From positions 1,922,001 to 1,986,000 of the forward strand of contig JAUZTG010000034.1 of the NCBI GenBank assembly GCA_030734395.1: a DNA stretch of 64,000 bases, given 5' to 3'. The DNA comes from Sarocladium kiliense (lineage: Eukaryota; Ascomycota; Sordariomycetes; Hypocreales; Sarocladiaceae). Of this stretch, positions 1-11,670 are shown in pieces (position 1 is the first letter of the stretch; each line of letters opens with the position of its first letter). The position numbers were made by a program, and so were the translations under genes. The notes under the pieces are model-generated. The model was given only the letters and a program-made list of their open reading frames with translations. It had not been told where the DNA came from and did not search any database.

Positions 1-768
1 GCTGATTGATATTGCATCTCCCTATCCATGGGCGTCGCTCTTCGTTGCCGCAGCCGCAGCCGTAGCAACAGGAGTTGTACTGGCACCCCTGGATCTTGTT
101 CGGACAAGGTACGGAAAAACTGGTTGCGTGTTGATCTTGGACGTTATTGCTGACATTTGCGGAACAGACTGATCATGACACCTTCTACAAAAGGCCATCG
201 ACGAACTCTCACAACTCTCCGGGCCCTTCCCTCATATATTTGCTCGCCACTCCTTTTTGTGCCTACCGTCCTACACTCTCTTGTACACCCACTCTTAACG
301 CTGTCCACACCGCTTGTACTTCGAACACGGTTCATGATTGACAGTCAGATATCGCCCATGACGTTCTCGGTCGCGAAATTCTTTGCGTCATCTGCCGCAA
401 TCCTCGTCAAGCTTCCGCTTGAAACTGTACTTCGGCGCGGGCAGATGGCGGTCTTATCAAGTCAGGAGTTCGTTCGTGCACTTGGTGGCAAGGAGCCGAG
501 ACTTGACACAATCGTACCCATTGGGCGCTATTTCGGCGTTCTGGGAACGATGTATCATATCACGTCCGAGGAGGGTACACGCGAAATCGCTGCGAAGCCG
601 GCGGCAGCGAAGAAGGGCAAGGGTAAGGGGAAGTCAACGACGTTGCCAACGGTCAAGAAGGGTCAAGGCCTTGAGGGTCTCTGGCGAGGATGGAAGGTCA
701 ACTGGTGGGGACTTGTCGGTCTCTGGACGGCAAGTGTGGTCGGAAACGGCGGCGAGGGCGAGTTTTAG
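1..768 (+). CDS. ugo1: Ugo1-like mitochondrial fusion/carrier-fold protein, 3' part
   Basis: The gene is cut by the window start; the frame begins at base 2. Exons are <1..108 and 168..768, with a 59-nt intron (GTACGG...ACAG, branch TGCTGAC near 149). The first exon ends in the carrier-type motif PLDLVRTR, and splicing joins it to a hydrophobic stretch. A second carrier-like motif, KLPLETVLRR, follows, then a lysine/glycine/alanine-rich loop and a WRGWKVNWWG end. Two partial mitochondrial-carrier repeats with a degenerate signature fit fungal Ugo1, an outer-membrane protein that links the fusion GTPases Fzo1 and Mgm1. This is known for the family and not shown here. Another mitochondrial carrier-family protein is the alternative, because the N-terminal half is missing. 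Confidence 0.72.
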
Positions 769-2429
769 GAAAGCCCATGTATGGACTCGAGCGGCTCCTG
801 TCTTTGGGCGCGGCGTTATCGGTTGGGAAATCTCTCCTTTCATGACGGGACGGCATGATATCCACCTCTTGTTATTTTGTCTCTCGCTAAATGCGTTGAG
901 ATGTTGTAATGTATACTGTCTAACTCACATATTTGCCACGTCCTCTCGTGTTCCTTGATGTACAAGGACGATCGTCCACTGGCTACTACACAGTCTGACC
1001 CCTAAAAGTTCTTGAGCTTTGATAGTCGTCATCCAAGACGGAGCTCTTGGGTTTGCGCAAGCGCGAAGTTGCGTCTGGATCATCTGGGCACCAGTAGCGA
1101 CTTACGGGATCTCCCCGTGAGGACTTCAGGAAGCATCTCACCCTTTCGTTGAGACATTCTGAGTGTGTGTCACAGGTCTCCCACCGTTAAGTGTCCGACC
1201 ATGTACTCATCACCAATCCACGTGCTTGGCGGCGCAGGCGAAGCTCCATCTCTCACGACGATGAGCTCAACCTTGTTCTGGAAGTTGACACATGTAGTTA
1301 GAGACTTTCAACTACCTACCGCATCCAGCTCATCCTCAAGGATCAATTTTGGTTCACATCAGCTCGCATCAAGGCATTAGCAATACGAAGATGACTGCCA
1401 TGGCCGACATATTTGGTTCTGGACCGCCTCGTGTGTCCTTGACATACTCGATGGAGGATCTGCCTCCTTGATGCCTATTTGGGGTGTTGACGGCGGTGGG
1501 TTGCGATGCATCGATGATGCCCCGGATCCGTATGCTTGTGTCCTAAATTGGGAACTTGTTCGTGGGGAAAGGTCCATTTGACAGGTACCTCTCGGGAACA
1601 GGAATGTCATGTGAGTATTCTGTGCATGCTGACACACCTGATGACCGCTCTGATATCCTCTTCTCACAGGTTTGCGGACTTGAAGTAGAGGCACAACAGT
1701 GTCGTCTAATGCGTGGCTCTGCTGTCACACTGCCAAGCTACAACAGCGCACAGCAGGTTGCGGGGGGAGCAATGCCAAGATCAGAGGCGAAATTAGGGTA
1801 AAGGCAACGGCGAAGGTAATGGGTCATGTCTTCGGCTTCCATGCCGGAGCAGCGCTGCAAGTTCGAGCTTGGCTTCGACAGCGTATCAACCACACTCTGT
1901 CACGAGCCACCATAGTCAAGCGAACAGCCATGCTCAAGGTATCCATGACGGCGAGCCAATTTCTTCTTCTTACCAATTGGACATGTACAGACCGGATTTT
2001 TCGTCCGCTTGCCGCTTGTGCGGTGTCCTTACCGCCGTAGTGCCATCTTTGTTGGCGCCACGATCTACTGCACGACATCTTTTCGCAAATACAGTGCACC
2101 TCCGCTCACTTATAGGAGTGATTGAGGGGGTAAAAGAAGCACTTTTGGGACTATCATGAACGATCTTTCATTTCTGGCGCGTGAAGTTCTGCTGAAGCTG
2201 TCGTGTTCCCCGCATTCAAAGAGACTTACACATATCCCAGCATCATCCACGACCCCTCGTGTGCTAGGATGTGCTGCCCAAGTAGAATAAACGAGATGCA
2301 GGGCAATATAACCTTACCCACACTGCTGGTCACGCTTTAATATCCGGCTGCCACCATTGTAGAGCCTATGCAAAGACAGCAAGGACTTGTTGATACCCGT
2401 CCCTGGCTGTGGCTTGGCTAACCACCGTC
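769..2429. other. Intergenic, no supported gene
   Basis: This 1.66-kb stretch holds only short open frames with no recognisable domain, no consistent splice structure and no tRNA. It is the 3' flank of the Ugo1-like gene and the upstream region of the LPMO gene. A short GVDGGGL-containing frame near 1480-1500 is too short to call. Confidence 0.6.
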
Positions 2430-2436
2430 TATAAAA
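2430..2436 (+). promoter_or_regulatory. TATA box of the LPMO gene
   Basis: TATAAAA lies 156 bp upstream of the LPMO start codon, a sensible distance for a fungal gene with a leader of about 100-130 nt. The call rests on the motif and its position only. Confidence 0.5.
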
Positions 2437-2558
2437 TGCCACTGCCCGGTCTACTAACGCATTCAGTTGAGCCACGCAATCGAGCAGTGTTCGTTACAGA
2501 ACTCGACTGGATTTCAGCTGTGTTACCCATTGCTCAGGACATATAAGTCCCAGGTCAT

Positions 2559-2591
<33 letters not shown>
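2559..2591 (+). repeat. (ATC)11 microsatellite abutting the LPMO start codon
   Basis: Eleven perfect ATC units run straight into the ATG at 2592, so the whole 3' end of the leader is a trinucleotide repeat. The repeat contains no upstream ATG. Gain or loss of units would change the leader length but not the protein. Confidence 0.95.
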
Positions 2592-2593
<2 letters not shown>

Positions 2594-3742
2594 GGGTGTC
2601 CTTTCAAAGCCGCTGGCGGTGGCACTGGCCATGGCAGCCGGCGTTGCTGCTCATGGTCATGTCGATCATGCCATCATCAACGGCGTCAAGTACCAAGGGT
2701 ATGACAGCCCGGCTTTCCACTACATGCCTGTAAGCCAGGAACTCCGCTCTACGGTATAATCCGTAACAAGGTTGACTTTGTGGCCCAGAACCCACCCAAT
2801 GTTTTTGGTTGGACCATCGAGCAAACCGACAACGGCTTCGTTGAGCCTAATGCTGCAGGAAGTGCGAATATCATCTGCCATCGTGACGCTGTCCCAGCTA
2901 AAAGCCATGTTGAGCTTGCAGCTGGCGACACCATTTTCCTCCAATGGGACACTTGGCCCGAGTCTCACCAGGGTCCTGTCGTTGACTATCTGGCCAACTG
3001 CAATGGGCCGTGTGAGAACGTGAACAAGAACAATCTCGAGTTTTTCAAGATTGGCAACGCTGGTCTAATGCAGCCTAGCAATGCCCAAAGCTATAACGGA
3101 TACTGGGCCGCTGATCAACTCATCGACTCTGGCTTCGCATGGTCCGTGAGGATCCCGCCGAACATCGCCCCTGGAAACTACGTGCTTCGTCACGAGATCA
3201 TAGCACTCCACAGTGGAAGCCAACCCAACGGCGCGCAGTTCTATCCCCAATGCTTTAACCTGAAAATCACTGGTTCTGGTACTGCCAGACCGGCTGGTGT
3301 CAGAGGCACTTCTCTATATCGGGCCAACGATCCTGGTGTCCTGTTCAACATCTTCACAGCTGTTCAGAACTACCCCATTCCAGGCCCGACTCTTGCCTCG
3401 GGTGGTGTCTCATGGGTTCCTCAGACTAGGACATCTGCTACAGCAACAGCTTCTGCGACACCTCAAGGTGGAAGCGGTGGTGGCGGCAGTGGCTCGTCCA
3501 CTTCGAATGCCCCTCAACCTACTACCACGAGCGGAGGCGGTGGTGGCGGTGGCGGTGGCGGCGGTAACGTAAGCTCTCCCTTTGGTCAAGATATCAATAG
3601 ATGTATGTTCTTAACGCTGACAATCACTCTTCAGTGCGCTTCCATGTGGGGACAATGTGGTGGCCAGGGCTGGTCTGGACCTACTTGCTGCTCAAGCGGG
3701 ACGTGCCAGAGGAGCAACGACTTTTACTCACAGTGCGTCTGA
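2592..3742 (+). CDS. Secreted AA9 lytic polysaccharide monooxygenase with CBM1
   Basis: Exons are 2592..2729, 2789..3568 and 3635..3742, giving 341 aa. A 20-residue signal peptide ends at AA|HGHV, which leaves His21 as the mature N-terminus. That is the first ligand of the copper histidine brace. The second brace His is His106 (SHQGPV). His187, Gln196 and Tyr198 (QFYPQC) match the conserved second-sphere and axial positions. A Ser/Thr then Gly-rich linker (about 235-306) leads to a C-terminal CBM1 with its WGQCGGQGW core and paired cysteines (about 307-341). By family knowledge the enzyme oxidatively cleaves cellulose or hemicellulose outside the cell. The second intron is 66 nt, a multiple of three, and has no stop, so unspliced mRNA stays in frame. 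A TATA box and an (ATC)11 leader precede the start. Confidence 0.95.
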
Positions 3743-3966
3743 TCGAATTAGACAGATTAATACATGGATGATCTTGCTAGACCTTGAAAGTCTGTGCCCC
3801 TGTTCACGATATACAGCCACTAATTTGAAGATCATGATGCAACCGTGTGACAGTCTGTGAGCTAACGAAACGACGGGTGATAAGTGATCGGATTGTAAAG
3901 TAGCAGATTCGAGACAGTTTTTGAGGTATATAGTATTCAATAAGAACACCTCGATCATAAGCTCAA

Positions 3967-4048
3967 GGCGTGGTGGCAGAGTGGTCTAATGCGATAGACT
4001 AGAAATCTATTCTCTTCGGAGGCGTCTGTTCGAATCAGGCCCACGTCG
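3967..4048 (+). tRNA. tRNA-Ser (anticodon AGA)
   Basis: An 82-nt class-II tRNA without an intron. The acceptor GGCGTGG pairs with CCACGTC with one G-T wobble. The anticodon stem ATAGA/TCTAT encloses loop CT-AGA-AA. A long variable arm and a T-arm with GTTCGAATC follow. A T-run at 4055-4060 fits a Pol III terminator. The sequence differs by a single variable-arm base from the two intact copies at 21968-22049 and 22279-22360, but its flanks are unrelated to theirs. Confidence 0.95.
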
Positions 4049-4060
4049 TGTTTCTTTTTT

Positions 4061-5156
4061 GCCCTTTTTCTCTATCATCTTGCCATCCATGGCCCTCCTT
4101 CTGCTGAAGAATACCCTGTCGTTTTCCTGGCTTCCTTTTGTTAGTTACGAGCCATTTGTACGTGGTGGCCTGCAATCTCTTCCCTTGTACGCGGTAGACA
4201 GACACCAGTCCATGGCATCCACTTCTGCATGTCTCCTATATTGGTACTCGCTGTTCACCCTAAATCTCATGTATGAATCACTGCCGCCTGCCAGCATTAT
4301 ATTTGTCCAAAAGGTTGCCGAAACTCCATGTAGGCTTTCTTGCCGAGAAGGGAGAATTGCATTTCTCAGAGCCAGTTCTGTGCAACCAAATGATCGTCTG
4401 CATTAAAGGTCACTTACTACTCTAAATCAGATACCCTACGGAGGGGATGGTAAATCTGATCAAGCCAATAGGAACCACAAAGAGTTCCTGGCCAGGCATG
4501 CTAGAAATCAGCCCAGTCCAGTCCTATGTTCAACTTGAGTCTCGCATCGATCGCTGATTACCTTGGATGAACTGGACTGGGCTGGTGTACTCTTTTTGAA
4601 CCACACGAAGCCAGGCAGAGCAGGACGACTCTACCTGAGATACGCTTTTGCCCAGGCTCATGGAATTAGAGCCGCAGAGTGTCACACGAAACGGCACTGT
4701 GCGGTAGCTTATAGTCCGGGGTCAGGTGCTGCTATTTCAGGCACCTCAGGCTCCCTACGGTGGGTACCTTACGCTAAAAGTCGCCAACGTCACCAGTACC
4801 GTGCCTGCTTCACCTCTGTGACAAGAGCCCACCTTCTCCAAGATGCTTAACTCCGATGAACGCCCATGATTATGTCCTCAACAACACGTTTTTCCGCGTC
4901 CTTCTCCGACTAGCGACGGCTCTGTCCGATTTCAGCCTTTCCACAGCCACTCTCGACTCAAACTATCGCCTCGTACCCATCGTTCGTCGACTTCAGACGG
5001 ATCCCTGACGACGGCCGCGAACCACACCTGCAAGCTACATACCCTTCAGGGGCCAGTGGCGGTATTCGGCTACAAGAGAAGACCCCGTGCACCCCAAGTC
5101 ATGGATCTTTGAGACTGCATCATCTTGTTGGGAGCATCCCAGCCTAGGGTTTTGTG
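4061..5156. other. Intergenic and leader region, no supported gene
   Basis: The region between the tRNA and the giant ATPase gene. Short frames, such as 4563-4850, show no domain and no codon pattern like their neighbours. The last few hundred bases are presumably promoter and leader of the downstream gene. Confidence 0.55.
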
Positions 5157-8100
5157 ATGGATTACTCACGACTCCGTGCAGCTGCGCTGCAAGGCGGCGA
5201 AGACGAGGAGGCAGTCACGGTCGACACTCGCGCCTTGATCGACAAGGTCCTTGCCAGATACTCGGGCGAATGGACTACTCTGCGAGAGCTGATTCAGAAC
5301 GCTGCCGACGCGCAAGCCACCACCGTTACCGTCAAGTGGGAGACTCTACCATCGACCTCTGTACCCTTACCGAGTGCGCCAAGCCGATCCGATATTCTCA
5401 AGCATACCATTACGAACCACACGCTGCGGCGTCTAGTAGTGCAGAACGATGGCCAGCCCTTCACAAAGACGGACTGGGGCCGCCTCAAGCGCATTGCCGA
5501 AGGCAATCCAGATGAAACCAAGATTGGAGCATTTGGCGTTGGCTTTTACAGCGTCTTCGCCGACTGTGAAGAGCCCTTTGTCAGTTCAGGCAACGAGGCC
5601 ATGGCATTCTACTGGAAGGGCAACGCCCTCTTCACCAAGAAGTCTACTATACCAGCCGAGCAGGCCACCCATCACACAGCGTTCGTGCTGGATTACCGGA
5701 ATACAACCACACCCGTGCCCAACTTACTCTCGGTCAGCCAATTTCTGGCAACTAGTCTCACATTCGTTGCCTTGCAAAATATCGAGTTCTGGATCGATGA
5801 CTACAAGGTCTTGGCTCTTAAGAAGAAGTCATCACCAAGCATAACTCTCCCACTTCCCCGTGATCTGGAAGCAAAGACTAAAGAGGGCCTCATGAAAGTC
5901 ACTGAGGTCGATCGAACGAGCACTCAGATCGATGCCACTTTCATGACTGCGATCGGATGGAAGCCGAAAGTTACCGCATCCTCCACGAAGCCGGAATCGT
6001 ATGGTGCCCCTGAGGCGCCGTCATTGCGTTCCTTCTTCGCCAGACTCACGACCAGCTCCTCTCAGTCAGCCCTCAAAACGAAAGCACAGAATGAAGAAAA
6101 CGCAGCACAAGCTGCTATATCAGAAGATGTCACTCATACTGGCTCCTCCACCATCTTCCTCAGGGCCACAACTGCATCCATCCGGACTAGTGTATCTGCA
6201 TCATTTGCGTCTGAACTTGAGCGGGCTACGAAGAAGCCGCCTCCGAAGACCACGAAGCTGTCTATCCTGACATCTTCTTATGATGAGTCTCAGGCTTCCG
6301 GGGACGCAGATACTAGTGGCGTTGTAGGCAAAGCTACTGATGTTTTTGCCTCAGTCCTTCCCAACAAGAAGCCTGGGGGCCGTATCTTCATTGGTTTCCC
6401 TACCATGCAGACCACGGGTGCGGGAATGCACGTATCAGCTCCATCCGTCATCCCGACTGTTGAGAGAGAGGCTATTGACCTCAATGCACGCTGGGTACGG
6501 ACATGGAACGTTGAACTTCTCCGCGCTGCTGGTATTATCACAAGACTGGCATTTGCGAATGAGATGGAAGATCTGCACCAGAAACTGCGCCGTCTCGCAG
6601 ACAAATCTGGAACTATCTCAAAAGAAGTCATTGCGCAGTATATGCCAGAAGCTTTGCACACGCTGCGCAATTATACTTTTGGCGACTCTACGCCAAGTGG
6701 ACAGGTTGGCCAGATTATTGAGGAGGCATTCTGGACGTGCTTCCGGAGAGCATCCATCGAGGTCTATTCGAGCTTGGGCGTTCTCCAAACGTCCAAAGTA
6801 CGCCTTGGCTCTGAAGAGTTGAGCAAGTTCGTCAATAGCATTCCCGTCGTGCCGAACGAGATTAAGGACGTTCCGTTTGTCAAGAAACTAATAGACTTCG
6901 GGCTCATTTCGCATATCACAGTCACAGACATCAAAGCAGAGTTGGAAGCAAAATCACTTGACAAGACACAGCTCATTCACTTCATCAGCTGGGCTGGTAA
7001 GAAGAGTCGAGATGGCGAATTGGACCCCGGAAGCCGACAAGCATTGCTTGACGTGGCCGTGGCCACTGTTGGCGAGGGAGCTGATCAAGGCGAGATCATT
7101 GCGCTGGGAAGCATACAGAATTATTCACTCACGTCAAAAATCCCCGCCACAATGCCTTTGCCTCCAACGACGATTCCTGTTGCCTTCACCTCTGCTTCGT
7201 CTCAACAAGAGTTGCAGGCTCTTGGATGGGAACCACTCGAGTACGTTCCATGGCTCAGATTTCTCCTAGAAACGAGCAATACGCGCGCCGAGGAACAGAG
7301 TGTTACGAGATCACCAAAATTCACCGTGCAGGTTTTGACAGTACTTTCGAAGGGGTGGGATCACATGAATTCAAACTCACAAACGGTCATCACTTCCCTC
7401 CTTCAGGCGCATCCGGTGATGCCAACCAAGCTTGGAATGAAGAAACCTACCGATTCGTATTTGCCGACCGTCAGGCTATTTGATGACCTCCCTCTGGTGG
7501 AGCATTGCGAGAAGTTGAAGCCGAAGTTCATGGCAGCAATCGGTGTTCGCAAGACGGTGGACCTCGACACCATCTTTTCACGTCTCTTGAATCCCGCCGC
7601 AGAAACTGGTCACCGTAAATGGAGTCACTTGGAGCTGATCAAGTACCTCACATCGGTCCAGGCTGACATCCCAGCCGCTGATCTGAAGAAGCTCCAGAAG
7701 TCGCGCTTTTGTCCAGCTGAGGGGGGCCCGAAAGGCATGGAGTCGACAAAGCCTACGGATACCCTCTATAAAGTCTCTGATCTTTTCGAGCCCAAAGACT
7801 CATTACGAGTTCTTGGATTGCCGTTACTTCAATGGCCTGGTCCACCAGGTAGCTTCCGATCAGGTGGCCCCGAGGGAAGATTTTTATCGTCTTTAGGACT
7901 TCGAGCTTATCCCACCGTTCCGGAGCTTGTGGAGATGATGGCATCCAAAGATGAGAACTTGCGGTCCGCATCCATGACTTACTTCATCACAAATCACTAC
8001 ACTAACCGGTATGGAGCATTTGACCTTAGTACTTGCACAAAGGCGATTCTTCCTATCAAGGGCAGTTCCCGTCTTGTGGCTCCTAACCAGTGCTTTACCA

Positions 8101-10455
8101 ACGAGCGAGCTTCTATCCTTGGATTCGACATTCTTAAATCTGGCTTGTACGATCACGCAACAAAATTCGGGGTGTCTCGCGATCCTCCCATGGCACAGTG
8201 TGTCAGTCGGTTGCTTGCCAACCCACCAAAGGACAGAGATGCAGCCACAGCGATCTTTGGGTATTTTGCTTCTCGACTTCCAGAGCTCGGCGAGGCTAGC
8301 GTCTCGAAACTTCGAAGTGCGCCAATTGTTCCTATTATCAGGGCAGCATCCTCAGAAAAGGGCAGGAGCAGTATCAGCTACATAACCCCATTCAAGACCT
8401 ATCTGGGCACCTCATCGGCATATGGTGATATCTTTGACTTCGTCGACTTTGGCACAGATGCGAATCTCTTCCTGTCTAAATGTGGTGCCAAGACTGAGCC
8501 AACGAAGCTTGAGGTTGCAAGTATGGCTTGTGTTGAGCCGGCTCGACTATTGAGCACACTTCAGACTCCAGAGAAGTATCTTGATCTTCTCAAGTCACTG
8601 GCTGAAGCTGTACCAAACCTTCGAAAGGACAAGGACTTGTGGAAAAGCATGAAGTCTTCTCCGTTCCTGCTGGCGTACAAGGAGATTGCGGCAACTAAGG
8701 GCACCTTAGTCGAACTTGACGATGAAGACGAAGCACCAATCCGGCAATATCAACTTGCCACTCCCGCGCAAATCGTCACGGTCGATGACATCATCAGCTT
8801 CCGCTTATTCAAGGACCAGCTCCTTTGCGCACCTGAGGATGATATTCTGGAGTCATTCTACCTTCAGCTGGGTGCTAGTCCCCTCAGTTCAATTGTACAG
8901 GAAGACATCCGCATAGGCCCCCGGTCACAGAAACCTCAGGGGGCGGAGTTGCTAAGGAAGCACGTTGTTGAGCGATCGAAGATCTTCCTTTTTGAGTATG
9001 CCAACTATCGACGCGACGCCATCAAGCACGACTCGAAATGGCTAGAGAGGAATATCCGCGTTGAGATGGTTCGCTCAGTCGCTCTCCGTCGCACTCTTCG
9101 TGGTAACAGCCGGCCGCATACAGAAAAGCGATCTGCGGCTGGTGAGCACGCTGGTGGCGCTTGGACGCTCTATGTAGCCGAGGATGGTAAGCCTGATATG
9201 TACCAAGTTGGTCAAGCCATTTGTCAAATGATCTTGAACCGTCCGAATCAGCAGGCGTATTTGTTCTTCGAGCCGTTCCTGACACTGGATCTCTACGGCC
9301 TGCGAGCCCGTGGCTACAACGTCGACCGAATCCTACGAGCCAAAGCAGCAGAGGCGCGAATAGCCGAAGAGAACAGGCGGAAGGCGCTTGAAGAAGAGCA
9401 GCAGCGCATTCAGGAGCGCGAGAATCACTGGGCGGGTCAGAATACCCCTGATCAAGGTAGACACTCACAAGCAATCGAAGCAGCCCGTGACGCACCCCCT
9501 ACTCCTCAGGCAGCAAATCCGGTCATGCCAGGCTCTTGGGATTCACCAGAACAGAGCCAGAGCGAGTTGTCGCGATTATCTAAGAGCAGTCGGAGTTTCT
9601 TCAGTGACCTGGGCCGACGCTTTGGATTAGAGACGCCCGATCAAAACGAGGCACAAAAGCAACTCCAGCAATTCGTTGACCAGCCATCGGATGGAGGGCC
9701 CGCTGGCAGCCGTGCTGGGAATGACAAGGGCAAGAGTCCCCAGAATAACGATGGGAGGGTGACAAATCCGGCGGTCGTGCAGCAGAACCTGCTCAATGCC
9801 GTGAAGGCGACTCGAGCACATGGTTCAGACAGTGTCTTTAGCGAGCCACAGGTTAATGAAGTCAAGGAGCAGGCGACATACTGCGACAGCAAACCAGCAC
9901 ACAACATCATCTTTGCAGCAGAAGCGTCCAATGGTATGAAGGTATATGTGGGCAAGGACTTGGCCACTGATCCTGCTACCTTCTTGAACGCCAACATAGG
10001 GGCCATCAACACATTCGCATCTATTTTGCAGGATATTGGCTCAGTGTACGCTCTGTCGCCAAAGGTGCTACACATCTTCTACGATGAGAAGGGGGGCACC
10101 ATTGCGTTCAACACTGGAGGCAGCATCTTCTGTAACTTCCGCTTCTTCTCGCAACTCCATGCAGGGAGGATGACTGGCGAAGGCAAAGTCGAGGCAGCCA
10201 CTTGGTGGTGGGTGGTGCTGGCGCATGAGTTGGCGCACAACTTGGTCTCGCCTCATAATTCGGACCACAGTTACTACACGTGGGTTACGTTCGGTTCTCA
10301 TTGGCTGATGTCGGTTACTGACAATGCACAGGGAGTCCTTCATTCAACAATACTTTGCGAAGATGGTTGCGAAGACGGCGGGATACCTGCGTGGTGCGGT
10401 ACCTCCGCAACGAAGCAACGCAGATGCGCCACCACCCTATTCGCAGGGCCAATAA
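5157..10455 (+). CDS. Giant GHKL/HSP90-type ATPase, DUF3684 (sacsin-like) protein
   Basis: Exons are 5157..10279 and 10332..10455, giving 1748 aa. The start is the ATG at 5157; the open frame extends two bases-codons further only through a GTG. The N-terminus is a GHKL ATP-binding fold. The N-box is RELIQNAADA (Glu44, Asn48, Asp51) and the glycine box is KIGAFGVGFYSVF. This resembles sacsin and HSP90 rather than kinases. A long middle region of unknown fold follows, then an Arg/Glu-rich probable coiled coil (around 1390-1425) and a Ser/Gln-rich low-complexity stretch. The conserved C-terminal block holds HELAHNLVSPH (His1690-His1700), an HExxHx5H zinc-site pattern, then NSDHSYYTESF across the splice. 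The 52-nt intron (GTGGGT...CACAG) is required: without it the frame runs on into unrelated sequence. By family the protein is probably a large chaperone-like ATPase. Its substrate is unknown. Confidence 0.85.
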
Positions 10456-10613
10456 GAAGTCACGCGATAGACGTTTGTAATAGACGCAGTTTAGAGGGCG
10501 CAAGCATGGATCATGGGAAGAGGCGCAAATCATTAATAGCGGACAGTTATTGTTTCAATCCTAAGCGCAACGACAGCTCAAGCTGCCATGGTATAGATTA
10601 TCTTGACATAGCT

Positions 10614-11670
10614 CTAGGCCGTTTCAGTTGGATCCCTGTGATAGTCATCAGCTGCTTGTTCATAAACGACGTTGGCACATTACGTACCAATCCGTAACCA
10701 AACGCTCGTCAAGCGCATCGAGCTCCTTCATATGCTTCTCATCAATTGTGAAGCCTGCCACGTCTGCGTTCTCTCGCAGCCGTTCCTTCTTGGTCGACTT
10801 GGGGAGGGTGATCAAGCGGTGCTGCAATGACCATCTAGAGGTCTTTGTCAGCCTTCGATTACAGCATGGCAAGGCATTTGAAGAACGGCTTGTGCACCAG
10901 CTTTGCTCCATTTGCGGTGGGGGGGGGGTCGTACTTGACAAGCAACTGAGCTGGCGTGCAGCCATAGACTTGGGATAGGCTCAGGATCTTGGGGTGCCTC
11001 ATTCTCATTCCTCGTACGAGAGGGGCATACGCCTCGATGGCGATGCCATATTTTGCACAGGTATCCCGGATGCCGGTCTGGGTGTTGAATGGGTGAACTT
11101 CGATCTGGTTGACCACTGGGTCCTCCCTGGGCTTGGAACCCATGAGTTCTTCGATCTGCGGTATGAGTGTGATCAGCCACAGCCCCGAGATTCTCTTGCA
11201 GCATGTGCGCAGCAAAGCCACGTCTTTGAGTTAGCTGGACTCACATGTGCAACGCCAAAGTTGCTCACGCCAGCCATCCGAATCTCGCCGTCGGCAATGG
11301 CATCCTCCACAGCCTCCCAACTCGTCAACCTCGCCGCCCTTCCCCCGTACGGGCTATGCAACAGGAACAAATCTATATAACCCAGCCCACACACGTCCAC
11401 AGACCTCTTGATGTCTTTCCGTACCTGCGCATACGAGGTACTGTTACTTGCCAGCTTACTCGTGTAAAAGATGTCTTCACGGGTAAGTCCCTGGGTGTTC
11501 TTGTCACTGGCGAGAAATGCGGTGATGCCTTGGCCGGCCTCACGCTCGTTTTGGTACACTTGGGCGCAGTCAACACCGCGGTAGCCGAGTTCGAGGGCCC
11601 AAGGAACGGCGTTACGGCACTCTGTACGGGACATCATGTAGACGCCGAGATGAATGCGTGGGATCTTCAT
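10614..11670 (-). CDS. Aldo/keto reductase
   Basis: Exons on the minus strand are 11245..11670, 10935..11155, 10688..10834 and 10614..10635, giving 271 aa. The AKR catalytic tetrad is visible: Asp34 (GVDCAQVY), Tyr39, Lys72 (YTSKL) and His105 (LLHSPY). SNFGV and VNQIEVHPF are standard AKR landmarks, and LPKS begins the NADPH-binding C-terminal part. The last exon is only 22 nt and yields the typical ending DWDPTETA; skipping that splice gives an unrelated tail. The second intron carries a run of nine Cs on the minus strand. AKRs of this size reduce small aldehydes and ketones with NADPH; the substrate cannot be read from sequence. The gene converges on the DUF3684 gene with about 160 bp between stops. 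Confidence 0.9.

Noticed and set aside
1440..1560. Short frame with GVDGGGLRCID, resembling a patatin glycine motif
   Set aside because: It is a single motif in a frame of about 60 codons with no Ser-hydrolase elbow or Asp partner. Chance is likely.
4563..4850. 95-codon frame upstream of the giant ATPase
   Set aside because: No domain, weak coding composition, and located in the probable promoter.
10280..10697. Extension of the giant ATPase frame to 10697
   Set aside because: A GTGGGT-CACAG intron at 10280-10331 gives the family-like ending ESFIQQYFAKMV and a stop at 10455. The read-through sequence is cysteine-rich, unlike the family, and overlaps the convergent aldo/keto reductase.
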